45,347 bases of DNA, from positions 729,392-774,738 of the forward strand of contig BJOX01000059.1 of NCBI GenBank assembly GCA_009731375.1, given 5' to 3'. This stretch comes from Paulinella micropora. Lineage: Eukaryota; Cercozoa; Imbricatea; Euglyphida. Shown here piece after piece: positions 19,141 through 28,230 of the stretch; within the stretch, counting starts at the first letter, position 1; each line of letters opens with the position of its first letter. The position numbers and the translations under genes were made by a program. Below the pieces are notes generated by a model. The model was not told the DNA's origin. It ran no database searches and was given only the letters and a program-made list of their open reading frames with translations.

Positions 19141-19862
19141 CACCTAGGGCTCGGTCCAGACCTCGACCACACCCAACAGCCCACCCACATGGTGGTCATC
19201 GCCGAAGAAGTAAACCCGCCCCGATCCCACCTGAAATCGACATAACTCTCGCATGGTCCACCCTCGGCGAAACCGGAGAAACATGCAGTCACGACCGCAT
19301 ACACCCAGCGGCAGCACTGGCCGAAGAACTACAAGAGGCCAAACTCCCCTGGAAACCGGACCTGATATTCACACCTCACGTCACATCCCCACGCGTGTTC
19401 CTCGTAGAAGCCACAACTTGCACAGATGAATGGCTAGTCAGAATGGACCAATCTATACACGCAAATGCATCAGGGGAGTGTATTCGGCGGACATGGGGCA
19501 AAGATGGCAAAACAATCAATCCCCACTACAACCCAAAAGACCGAGGAGAGGACCCTCCTATTGAATGGCCACTAATACCGTGGATGGCTACCAACCCCCC
19601 CGGGTATAATCCGCGAGCCATCTACGAACACAAGTACTTTGAATACCAACGACGAATCCAAGATCTCCAGCTGGGGGCATCTGGTCAATGCACATCCAAC
19701 CTGCTAATGATAGCTATGAGAGCGAAAGGTTACATCCCTGCCTCAGGATATAAAGCAATTCAGGAACATTTCTCTAAAGCGCAAGCCACCGCAGTCTACC
19801 GCGACCTCACCGAGCTCTGCCATGACCACATCCTCACGATCTGGAAATTACTGCATGCATGA
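19137..19862 (+). pseudogene. Restriction-like endonuclease domain of the retroelement
   Basis: From about 19240 this frame is coding-like to its stop at 19860-19862. KPDLIF has Asp at 19359-19361; FLVEATTCTDEWL has Glu at 19407-19409; and IYEHKYFEYQRRIQDL follows. This is the PD...(D/E)xT...K-x-x-Y layout of the PD-(D/E)xK-type endonuclease that nicks target DNA in early-branching LINEs. Catalytic candidates are present. Its upstream link to the knuckle is broken by a frame change around 19240. The family call rests on motif order alone. Confidence 0.6.
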
Positions 19863-20414
19863 CCGATGCCTGCGATCACCCCCCTTACTCCCCAAGCCGG
19901 ACACCCCAACCAGCCATCTCACTCCAACGACGAGCCCGACCAAGAACAACTATAGGAAAAACCCAACCTCAACCCCCAAGGAACTCTTCCGCCAGCCAAC
20001 CAATGTCCAACAAACTTGCGTGCATAGATTGGTCCCACCTCGATTCCCAGAAAAACATATACAACACCAACAAGTACCCAACGACCCCTACAAACGACCA
20101 ACGAAGTCATATACAGTGCCAACGTGTACCCAACACGCCAGCAAACCCACGACCAACGTGTTTCCAACAAACCAACTAACCAAAACCACTGGAGAACCTA
20201 CCCCCCCGACTGTCGTGAAACTACCCACCTTTCACACAGAAGGCTACCACCACGTGTTCGGCCAGTCGTGCTCGGCCACATGTCTTTCCTCATTTGACGG
20301 TTCCGGTCCTCGGATTTGGTTCTCTCACATTTGAGGGTTAAGACCAGGTTTCGGAGCCAACACGTGGAGGTAGATGAGGCGCTGGCAAGAGTCCATATCG
20401 GCTTACGAATACTT

Positions 20415-20418
<4 letters not shown>
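19863..20418 (+). other. Retroelement 3' non-coding region
   Basis: No domain is seen. At 20020-20175 short related words recur (CAACAAGTACCCAAC, CCAACGTGTACCCAAC, CCAACGTGTTTCCAAC), a decayed short tandem repeat with spacing of 50 bp or so. The stretch 20280-20345 has TTCCGGTCCTCGGATTTGG and may include the 3' end; no tail or target duplication can be fixed before the poly-C at 20420. Confidence 0.35.
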
Positions 20419-20447
<29 letters not shown>

Positions 20448-20457
20448 NNNNNNNNNN
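20419..20457. other. Poly-C run and 10-N gap
   Basis: About 28 consecutive C residues lead into the gap at 20448-20457. This resembles the gap edge at 7558-7658 and is probably artefactual. Confidence 0.75.
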
Positions 20458-21090
20458 TGAATCATCCGACCGCAACCCGCCGGGGCCGGGGAGACGGTCA
20501 CCGTGACGGCCGGCACATGCAAGTGATCAGATGCCGCTGCATGAACAGTCGGGCCCCGGCTGGCGCGGCTGCACTGATCGGATCGGTGCGGCCCGGGACA
20601 TGTCCGCTCCGAGTCTGGCATGACCCGGATTGAGTTCTGAATCAGCCCGCGGCTCGGACTCTGCTGAGGCTTAAATGGTTACTACGTGACGTTGTGCCAG
20701 GCGGGCCGACTGCCCCGCCGGTAGCAGTTTCAACCGGGCCCGCTTTTTTGGGGCGGGCGGGTGTTTTCCAGAGTCCGAGCTCAGCTTCAACTGCCACTGT
20801 GAAGTTTTTTTTCTTCAAGTTTTTTAAGTTTTAATTTTTTTTAATTCTACCAAGGAAGTTTTTTTTTTTAATTTTAAGTTTTTTTTCTCTCAATTTTTTG
20901 CCACAACTGAGTCACGTCGTCAAACTTTCAAGTTGACTTTAGACTGATATCATGATTCATTAACTGATATTACTTGAATATCAGTGTCGGACCATTTAGT
21001 AACAGTCAGGCTGCACTTCTCCGAACATGATCTAGCGGGCTTGGTGCGGCAGTGATCCGACGGAACTTCGGGTTTTCCCTGCTCTTTTTT
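20458..21090. other. Unannotated flank of the copia element
   Basis: The GC-rich part to about 20790 contains the inverted repeat GCGGGCC (20701-20707) / GGCCCGC (20737-20743) followed by six T. The rest is T-rich (GTTTTTTTTTTTAATTTTAAG) and then mixed. No gene is recognised. It ends in CTCTTTTTT directly before the 5' LTR. Confidence 0.4.
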
Positions 21091-21401
21091 GTTGTAATGT
21101 ACTATTAATACCCGTTACTCCACCTAGTCAATTTACCTGTAATTTGGATAGTCTTAGTCATAGGCAGGTTCATAGGCCGGACAGTTATTAATACCTTTAT
21201 TACTGACAAGGACACTTTCTAGAGTATTTGCGAATCATAGTCTGGAATGCCTAGAATCAAATGAGTATTACCATTCTGTAAAGGTCATAACATCATAAAT
21301 TTTGTGTGACCCAAAGTCATTAAAAGTCTTTTCTTCGGTTATTCTTTACCCTTAGCGGGGTAGCTTCCCTAAACTCTGCGTTTGAGTGATAGATTACTTT
21401 G
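21091..21401 (+). repeat. 5' LTR of copia element
   Basis: Starts GTTGTAATGTACTATT and ends GATAGATTACTTTG. Compared with the 3' LTR, differences are T/A at 21138, C/T at 21312 and G/A at 21326. The outer edges are uncertain by 1-2 bases because G is shared by chance at both ends. Confidence 0.93.
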
Positions 21402-21411
21402 GTTATGAGCC
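21401..21411 (+). promoter_or_regulatory. Primer-binding site matching initiator tRNA-Met anticodon arm
   Basis: GGTTATGAGCC follows the LTR directly. Its complement, GGCTCATAACC, is the anticodon stem-loop of initiator tRNA-Met (CAT anticodon). Drosophila copia is primed by an internally cleaved half of that tRNA, with a PBS of the same kind (established knowledge). Priming here is therefore inferred to use a half-tRNA rather than the tRNA 3' end. Confidence 0.75.
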
Positions 21412-22562
21412 TTGTCAAGGAGGCAAGCGTGCCAAAGCACGTATTGAGTCAAGTGCCCATATTCGAGGGCAACGACCAAAGCTTTTGGCCTTGGTCAAGC
21501 AAGTTTCAGAAGCACATGCAGGGGATATCTGTCCACGTGGCAGAGATGGTATCTGTGGCATTAGCCGACCCAGCTAAAGCCAAAAGGGATTTTCCTTACG
21601 ACGAAGCAAGGGCTAAGACGGCAGAAGACTTAGAAGAGCCCGACACGCCCATAAGTGATAGTGAGGAAGATGAAGAGTCAGACACCTCTCAGAGAGGAAG
21701 ACAGAGACCCCAGACAAAGAAAGAAGATATCAAACAGCCAGAAGGTTGGGATAAAATGACAGCAGAACAAAAGAGAGAGTGGAAAGAGAAAGAAGCAAGG
21801 AAAAAGAAAAGACAAAGTATGAAACAACACACAAGAAGAAAGACAGCTATCCGCAAAGAGAAGAAATATTATGAAAGGATGAAAACTTTGCAGTTATGTC
21901 TGTCTGTGGCTTTTTCCAAAGACAATGTATCTAATTTCCTGCGAACACAGAAGACGAAAGGACCCATTGAAGAGTTGATAGTAGTAAGAGATCAATGGGG
22001 AGGCATTTCCGGAGCAGGTAGGTACATGTTAGAGGAAGAGTTTGAGAGAACGAGACCAAGGGCAGGTCAGAGGTATGTAGACTGGCTAAATGAATTTCTT
22101 GCAAAGAAAATCCAGCTTGATAGTTTACGTGGGGCGCCATTTTCCGATGAGGAAGCAAAGAGAAAGCTATTTAAGAAATTGCGCTACCATCCAGCTTTCG
22201 GGGATAAATTTCAGGTGGACCACTATGATCTCCCGGCCAGACTAAGACCAAATTTCTCGGAACTATGCGAAGCATCTAGGGAAAGATGGTTAATGTGGGA
22301 AGAAAAAGAAAGACGTAACAATTTCCGTGAGAGAAAAACTCAAATTCGCAAAGACAACAACAAGAAATCTCGGGATGGCAAGCAGCGGCAAGAGACCAAT
22401 CTCCTGATGGATAATAAAGGGAAAAGGGGAGACAATAAACCGGGACCAAAGACAGCTCCAAACTGGACGCTCAAAGTCACGTGTTTCGGATGTGATGCCA
22501 AAGGCCATACCATGAGATATTGTCCGGTGATTTCGGAAAAGTTCCGCAAAGAAGGAAAATGA
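21405..22562 (+). CDS. gag: Copia gag polyprotein
   Basis: 385 residues from ATG 21405 to TGA 22560-22562. The ATG is the first in the transcript after the LTR and lies inside the primer-binding site. The N-terminus (IFEGNDQSFWPWSSKFQKHM) is the usual copia gag start, in which a Trp-rich helix precedes the capsid region. The middle is very charged (KEEDIKQPEGW, many Lys/Glu). LTFEE-like capsid motifs are weak, but EFLAKKIQLDSL and KLRYHPAFGDKF are consistent with the second half of a copia capsid. The nucleocapsid knuckle CFGCDAKGHTMRYC (CX2CX4HX4C) stands near the C-terminus at about 360-373, followed by basic residues. The protein would form the virus-like particle and bind element RNA. The frame continues after TGA without a shift. 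Confidence 0.9.
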   Translation: MSLVKEASVPKHVLSQVPIFEGNDQSFWPWSSKFQKHMQGISVHVAEMVSVALADPAKAKRDFPYDEARAKTAEDLEEPDTPISDSEEDEESDTSQRGRQRPQTKKEDIKQPEGWDKMTAEQKREWKEKEARKKKRQSMKQHTRRKTAIRKEKKYYERMKTLQLCLSVAFSKDNVSNFLRTQKTKGPIEELIVVRDQWGGISGAGRYMLEEEFERTRPRAGQRYVDWLNEFLAKKIQLDSLRGAPFSDEEAKRKLFKKLRYHPAFGDKFQVDHYDLPARLRPNFSELCEASRERWLMWEEKERRNNFRERKTQIRKDNNKKSRDGKQRQETNLLMDNKGKRGDNKPGPKTAPNWTLKVTCFGCDAKGHTMRYCPVISEKFRKEGK

Positions 22563-22849
22563 AAAAGGAATCAAACGGAAGACAAAGGCACGGAACAAGA
22601 AAAGAACGAACAAAAGAACAATTACAAAAACAAAAAGAAACCCTTTCATAAGAAAAAGAAAGCACTCACTTTGATAACAATTGGCAACGACAAAAACGAA
22701 GACGAACAAAGTGACTCTGATATAAACGTTGCTTTAATCCATATGGGGAACACTTATGATAAGAGCGATGATGATGAGGAAGAAAGAGAAAGAGATGACG
22801 AGCAACCAAGCTCACCTCATCACAAATCTACAAGTCCCCAAGCCCTTTT
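22563..22849 (+). CDS. Gag-pol junction reading on in the gag frame
   Basis: After the gag TGA the same frame stays open for 95 codons to the gap at 22850. It begins with a Lys-rich tract, then LITIGNDKNEDEQSD and a run of Asp/Glu, then Ser/Pro/His. There is no ATG near the start, so translation would need readthrough of TGA, or the TGA is a mutation in a single gag-pol frame (the more common copia layout). Confidence 0.5.
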
Positions 22850-23251
22850 NNNNNNNNNNNNNNNNNNNNNNNNNNNNNNNNNNNNNNNNNNNNNNNNNNN
22901 NNNNNNNNNNNNNNNNNNNNNNNNNNNNNNNNNNNNNNNNNNNNNNNNNNNNNNNNNNNNNNNNNNNNNNNNNNNNNNNNNNNNNNNNNNNNNNNNNNNN
23001 NNNNNNNNNNNNNNNNNNNNNNNNNNNNNNNNNNNNNNNNNNNNNNNNNNNNNNNNNNNNNNNNNNNNNNNNNNNNNNNNNNNNNNNNNNNNNNNNNNNN
23101 NNNNNNNNNNNNNNNNNNNNNNNNNNNNNNNNNNNNNNNNNNNNNNNNNNNNNNNNNNNNNNNNNNNNNNNNNNNNNNNNNNNNNNNNNNNNNNNNNNNN
23201 NNNNNNNNNNNNNNNNNNNNNNNNNNNNNNNNNNNNNNNNNNNNNNNNNNN
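22850..23251. other. 402-bp assembly gap within copia pol
   Basis: Unknown sequence. Frame relations across it are not informative. Confidence 0.95.
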
Positions 23252-24172
23252 CGAAACTTTACGTGACACCAAATTTCCACAAGTCCACAAGTCTCGCAAA
23301 ATATTCCGCAACAACCACGCAAACATAATCCATTTTCTAGTCAGCGGACCGGCCAGAGCAGAGAAGGGAGAGAAGAGAGTGGAGTGGATGAGGGAGAGCA
23401 ACGACTTGGGCCCACTTCTGTCAACAAGTTTGGCAACCAAATAGGTCCCACCTCACAACAACTCCAAATCTCTAGTTCTAGACCAATCACAGCACTCCCA
23501 CCAACACAGACAACAAACACGCAACCCATCAACCCTCCCGTCATAACCTTCAAAGATATAAATGAAATAGCTAAAACGTTGATGAATGAGTGCGTGAGGG
23601 GAATGAATGGAGAAGTGATGCGTGTCGTGAGTGGCGAGCTAGAGAGAGATGACTTTTTGACTGACATAGTAAGAGCAATAGAAGGAGTGTACTTGGAGAG
23701 AGCAGTCAGACAGAGTCCCATCACTACACCTCCACAACTCACAGAAGAGGGACAAGGTGAGGGTAGAGGAGTCTCTGAGGGTGAACTAGAAACAGAGACA
23801 GAGACAGAAGGAGAGACAGAGCATGTACTGATACATGTGAGAAAAAGAGTGATGAAAAAGAGAGACATGACAGTACAGGATAGTGGAGCAAGCACAGACA
23901 TATCATGCAGAGAAGACAGATTGACGGATGTCGATGAGATAGACCCGGTAGAACTACTGACAGGTAATGGAGAAAGGGAGTTGAGTAAGTCAGGAAGAGC
24001 TAAGCTGACGGTGATAGATGGGAAAGGAAGGCCTAGAGCAGTAGAAAAGAAGATGTTACTCGACACTACCTTACCAGTTAGCATAGTCAGGACAGATGGA
24101 CCACAGACACAACAGATCAGTCATCCACCAAAACGGACAGTTAGTAATACTCAAACACCCCATCCACATTAA
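23252..24172 (+). pseudogene. pol: Copia aspartic protease region
   Basis: The frame open from 23384 to 24172 contains a long hydrophilic spacer and then MTVQDSGASTDISC, the aspartic protease active site with Asp codon 23879-23881 (DSGA as in copia). Further on are LTGNGEREL and LLDTTLPVSIV, which match the glycine-rich and C-terminal strands of copia proteases. The protease would cut the Gag-Pol chain. The coding sense moves to another frame between 24087 and 24172, so this is not a continuous gene in the assembly. Confidence 0.75.
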
Positions 24173-24293
24173 CGAGAGTGACATATTAGTAAGGGGAAGA
24201 TTAACTAAGAGTATGATATATAGATGGGATGACGAATATGATGAACCATTGAAAGTCAACGAAAGATATGATCCTTTCGCAACAAGGGGGTAG
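24087..24293 (+). pseudogene. pol: Copia pol bridge between protease and integrase, shifted frame
   Basis: QLVILKHPIHINESDILVRG is the typical hydrophobic stretch after the copia protease, but it is out of frame with both the protease and integrase pieces, which share one frame. Two compensating shifts are needed, the second near the G5 run at 24286-24290. The homopolymer position suggests an indel error or a recent mutation. Confidence 0.6.
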
Positions 24294-25291
24294 AAGGGGA
24301 GGGAAGCCCCACAAATGAGAACAAAAACGAGACAAGTAAGCATGAAGTAAATAAGAGAGAGAAAGAATTACACGTAGATATAGTATTATATGAAGCTTAC
24401 CCCAGAAAGTCAGACAAACCTAGAAAGATAGGAATCAAGCTTTTTCACTATGCCTGTGGGCATTATGGGTTAACAAAGATGCGCCTATTGGCAAAAATTT
24501 TGAACATTAAGTTAGTTGGTGACGAGAGCGATGTGAGATTTTGCGAATCTTGCATGATAGGAAAGTCTAAACGTTTGCCACGTTTTGCAGTTAATACAAT
24601 AGAAAGAGCCCAAAAGCCAGGTATAATTCTACACATAGACACATCAGGACCGTGGGCAACTAGATCAATAGGTGGTAAACGGTATAAATTTTCGGTCACC
24701 GACGACTACTCACTGTTCATTCTTGACTTTTATTTAGCCCATAAGAATGAGTTTGTAGATTGCTTAAAACAAGCTGTAGCCTTTTATGAGAGACAGACAG
24801 GAAACAAAGTAAAGGAAATTCGCGCAGATCAAGAATTCCATATTCCGGAGGAAGTCATTAAGTGGTGGAAAAATATTCGCTTTATTTGGAAAACCTCCGC
24901 GACAAACGATAAAGACGGGAATCCTATTGCGGAAAAAGTGAATGATATTACGGCGGGGCCTGCACGAGCAATGAGATATCACGCTAAATTACCGCCGCAA
25001 TTCTGGGCAGAATTAGAACACGCAGCAACAACCATTCACAACATACTACCGGCAATTCACGGGGAACGCAAAGGAATTTCGCCTTATGAGCAGCTGTTAG
25101 GTAGAAAACCAACACTCTTTCATTTAAAACCAATAGGATGTATGGGTGTGTTACATATACCTAAGACTAAAGTGCGGAAGGGAGAGTACAGAGGGAAAAA
25201 GGTGATGCTAGTAGGATATGATCTATTTCGGGAACTATACCGCGTATGGGATGGTAAGAAGATAATTTCCAGTGAGAGATGTGAGATTTAA
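24272..25291 (+). pseudogene. pol: Copia integrase
   Basis: Open frame from 24272. The zinc-binding HHCC region uses His at 24446-24448 and 24461-24463 and CESC at 24542-24553. The catalytic core has HIDTSGPW (first Asp), RADQEF (second Asp) and GNPIAEKVN (Glu) about 35 residues later, the retroviral-type DD35E triad. A C-terminal GKKVMLVGYD and YRVWDGKKIISS are the copia integrase end motifs. It inserts the cDNA into the host genome. The frame ends at 25289-25291, while the following RT frame opens at 25266, so another one-base shift separates them. Confidence 0.88.
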
Positions 25292-27782
25292 TATTCACAA
25301 AATCGGTAAACAAGCTCATCCTCATAAACTAGTGTCGTGGGATAATGATGACTCTGAGGGGGAGAATGAGAATGAGAGCGAGCAACCACACACATCTCCA
25401 CAAGCGTCACCACCCCAATCACCACCCCAATCACCACCTCAATCACCTAAGTCACCGCACAACGTCAACAACGACCACCCAACAACACACTTTGATGAAG
25501 TTGAGGGGGAGACAGAGAATGTTGATATCGATGCGAATGAGAATGAGCATGAAAATGAGCATGTGGAGAAGAATACATTGGATCACAAACATACACGCCT
25601 ACACACAAGTCCAGAGCCACATTATCCACAACAATTACCCCCAGAGCACAAGATCAAGCCACAAGAGCATACAAATGAACAAGATCCAACAGATCCACTA
25701 AAAATACATGAAAGAAGAGCATACGAAGAAAAATCACCACCATCTAAGGGATTAACGTGGGAGCAGAGTCAGAGAGTAACGGAGAGTAACATAATCCCCG
25801 GTAAAAGGCAGCGCAAGGCAGTAGAGAGATTTACCCCTAGCAATGAGCCCAAGAGAGAAAAGAGAGAGGCTCAAGAGCTAATAGGTAAGGTAGTAAGAGT
25901 GCCCGCGCGTGCATGGGGAGATGGATGGGCGAAGAAAAAGTACGGTGAGGGATGGGAGAGCATAGTACGAGTAGGGGTAGTCAGCAGAGTGAGTGACCCC
26001 AGAGATAGACTCGTAGTAAGAGACAGACCTCAGCCCACCCACATAGTTAAGTTTGAGGACGAAGAAGAACGGATGTTGAATTCGGAAATCCTCAAATACT
26101 CCGTGAAAGATCCCGAATACCCGTTACAAAGTCCCGCTAATATGTTTTTATGCGATGACCGTATGGTGGCAGATGAGATTCGTGATTTTTATTTGTATGT
26201 AGATATCAGAGTACCCAAAGATGTCATAGAGGAAGGTTTGACAGCTAAAGATGTTTTAGAGGGTATGAAAACAGAGCTAAAAGCTCTTCAATCCTTTAAC
26301 ACATACACATGGGTACCCCATAAGGAGGCAAGCAAGGCAGGAGTTAGTAAGATAGTTAGATTGACATGGGTTCACAAAGTAAAGTTAGATGAGAACGGGA
26401 AAAAGTTCATAAAGTCTCGTTTAGCTTTACGGGGAGATATGTTAGAACCCGGTGTTAGCTATAACCCAGATCAGCTCTTTGTTCCTTGCGCCGCGCACCA
26501 TTCACTTTTATTTCTCGCCAAACTAGCTGCCTGGCACAAACACAAACTATACGGCATAGATTTTAAAAATGCATACCTAAATGCTCGTATGAATGACCCT
26601 GTTTATGCATATGCGCCAGAGAGTGTAGACAGAGAAGGGCATGAGGGGATGATATGGCGTATAGATGGTGCTTTATATGGTGCACCACAGGCAGGAAGAA
26701 GATGGTATGAGATATTAGCACCCAAGTTAGAGGAGCTAGGTTTTAGGTTGCTAGATTCAGACTTATGTATGTTTGTAGAAAATGATAAAGCTTTGAGAGA
26801 GGCGATAGTAGGGATATTTCATGTTGATGACTTGTTGTTCACCGCACCAAACAAACAAGCATATGAGCGTTTTGCGTCCGCATTAGAAAAACATTTCCCG
26901 CTCAAAAGACTCGGTATTGCCCGTGAATTCAAAGGAATAGAGATAGAGCAATCGAACGGGAAAATAATTTTGCATCAGCGAAAATATCAGCAGCAGATAC
27001 TAAAAGAGGTAGGCTACGATTCTGCTAAACCCGTTAGTACTCCAGCGCAAGAACATTTCACGGAACCGATGTCGGAATCAGCTAGCTTGCGAAAATTTTC
27101 AATTCCTAGTCTAGTTGGTCGTTTGCTATTTCTCGCAAAGATGACAAGACCCGATATAGAACAAGCACTAAATTCGGCAAGTGTCATGCAAACTATCGAT
27201 AAGGGAATAACTTATGCGATGTTAGGCAGAATCTTTCGTTATTTAGTTAACTCTTATCGAGGTTTAGCTTACCATGAGCCTAAGTCAGAGCAAGAAGGGC
27301 AAACCTATCCAAAACTTTCCATGTGGCCCGACGCGGCTCACAAAGTTTGTAAGAAAACAGGGAAGTCCCGCACTGGATTCGTGATCCTATGGGGCAGCGA
27401 TCCAGTTGCATGGTTATCAAAGCGACAGAGTCGCATCGCCCTGAGTTCCAATGATGCTGAAATATTTGCAGCAACTGAGTGCATTAGAGAGGGACTTGCA
27501 CTAAAACACATTACACAAGAACTAAACATAGCCCAAAAGAGCCCGATAGAATTATTCGAGGATAACTCTCAAACAGTCTTAGCGGCAGAGAGGGGTATGT
27601 CAGGTAATAGAACTAAACACTTACCTTTAGAATTACACTTTATGCACCACCTACAGAGAGACGGTGAGATTAAGTTTGTAAAAGTAGGTACGAAGAAGCA
27701 GATAGGTGATGTAATGACAAAATATTTACCGAAAGAACAATTCGAGTATTTACTTAACAAATTTACGGTAAAGCTCAAGTAA
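25266..27782 (+). CDS. pol: Copia reverse transcriptase and RNase H
   Basis: About 838 residues. The first about 190 are a linker with SPPQSPPQ repeats and acidic GENENE tracts. A segment with KVVRVPARAWGDGWA and IVKFEDEEERM follows; it is unusual for copia and may be an extra small beta domain. The RT starts near VRLTWVHKVKLDENGKK, continues KSRLALRGD, LYGIDFKNAYLNA (first catalytic Asp), YGAPQAGRRWYEI, and FHVDDLLF with the paired Asp codons at 26826-26831 (HVDD in place of the usual YVDD). RNase H shows MWPDAAHKV, SSNDAEIFAATE, LFEDNSQTV and HLPLELHFMHH, ending VGDVMTKYLP-like residues. The last stop is at 27780-27782. Continuous and probably intact by itself. Confidence 0.93.
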   Translation, partial: FPVRDVRFNIHKIGKQAHPHKLVSWDNDDSEGENENESEQPHTSPQASPPQSPPQSPPQSPKSPHNVNNDHPTTHFDEVEGETENVDIDANENEHENEHVEKNTLDHKHTRLHTSPEPHYPQQLPPEHKIKPQEHTNEQDPTDPLKIHERRAYEEKSPPSKGLTWEQSQRVTESNIIPGKRQRKAVERFTPSNEPKREKREAQELIGKVVRVPARAWGDGWAKKKYGEGWESIVRVGVVSRVSDPRDRLVVRDRPQPTHIVKFEDEEERMLNSEILKYSVKDPEYPLQSPANMFLCDDRMVADEIRDFYLYVDIRVPKDVIEEGLTAKDVLEGMKTELKALQSFNTYTWVPHKEASKAGVSKIVRLTWVHKVKLDENGKKFIKSRLALRGDMLEPGVSYNPDQLFVPCAAHHSLLFLAKLAAWHKHKLYGIDFKNAYLNARMNDPVYAYAPESVDREGHEGMIWRIDGALYGAPQAGRRWYEILAPKLEELGFRLLDSDLCMFVENDKALREAIVGIFHVDDLLFTAPNKQAYERFASALEKHFPLKRLGIAREFKGIEIEQSNGKIILHQRKYQQQILKEVGYDSAKPVSTPAQEHFTEPMSESASLRKFSIPSLVGRLLFLAKMTRPDIEQALNSASVMQTIDKGITYAMLGRIFRYLVNSYRGLAYHEPKSEQEGQTYPKLSMWPDAAHKVCKKTGKSRTGFVILWGSDPVAWLSKRQSRIALSSNDAEIFAATECIREGLALKHITQELNIAQKSPIELFEDNSQTVLAAERGMSGNRTKHLPLELHFMHHLQRDGEIKFVKVGTKKQIGDVMTKYLPKEQFEYLLNKFTVKLK

Positions 27783-28230
27783 TTTCGGGATTTGCGTGTC
27801 CACTCACCTATATTTGCTTTGAGTGTTTTGTGCAGTTTGTTGCTTGTTGCAGCAGCTTTGTTTTGCGCAGGGGTCAAGAGCCGTCGAGCCGAGGCTGGGT
27901 AGCCGACTGCCACGCGAGGCCGGCAGCCGCGAGGCTTTCCCTGGCTAACTTAGCAATTTAAATTCTTTCTATCATTCTTTCTGTCCTAGAATAGGAAATC
28001 TAATTTTTTTTTTTGATTTTGCTACCCTCTACGGGAAGCGCTTGCAAATTTTTGAACACATACATACTTCATACATGTTACTGCATGACTACACATATAT
28101 ACATACATAGAGGATGTGATGTAAATGGGAGTTGATATTTAACCTTCGGGTAACCCATAAGTGATCCTCAATACTATTTTTTTCATACTTACACACTAAT
28201 ATAGCCTATGACTTGCGACTAAGGGGGAGC
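27783..28230 (+). other. Copia 3' untranslated region with polypurine tract
   Basis: Non-coding. AAGGGGGAGC at 28221-28230 abuts the 3' LTR and is the expected primer for plus-strand DNA synthesis. Upstream, 28060-28110 has a CATACAT/ATACATAC-rich stretch. No other feature seen. Confidence 0.85.

Larger units (their letters stand above)
10504..19862 (+). mobile_element. Decayed non-LTR retroelement: Ulp1 + USP-like + restriction-like endonuclease
   Basis: About 9.4 kb of plus-strand, GC- and proline-rich coding remnants that change frame many times. Domain order: duplicated N-terminal segment; Ulp1/C48 protease (11590-12110); proline-rich linker; an unclassified open frame (13018-13911); USP/C19-like domain (14560-15470); unclassified segment (15905-17490); pre-RT-like segment (17496-17700); post-RT GGFGLP region (18013-18030); Cys/His knuckle (19015-19140); PD-(D/E)xK-like endonuclease (19240-19862). 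Ulp1 plus a C-terminal restriction-like endonuclease with a Cys/His knuckle is the arrangement of NeSL-type LINEs and relatives such as Utopia (established knowledge). No reverse transcriptase palm motifs are seen. Two 10-N gaps lie inside. 5' and 3' ends, target site and tail are undetermined. Confidence 0.7.

Noticed and set aside
22290-22709. Minus-strand hydrophobic frame resembling a membrane protein
   Set aside because: It is the complement of the Lys/Glu-rich gag-pol coding strand, which naturally reads as Phe/Leu/Ser-rich.
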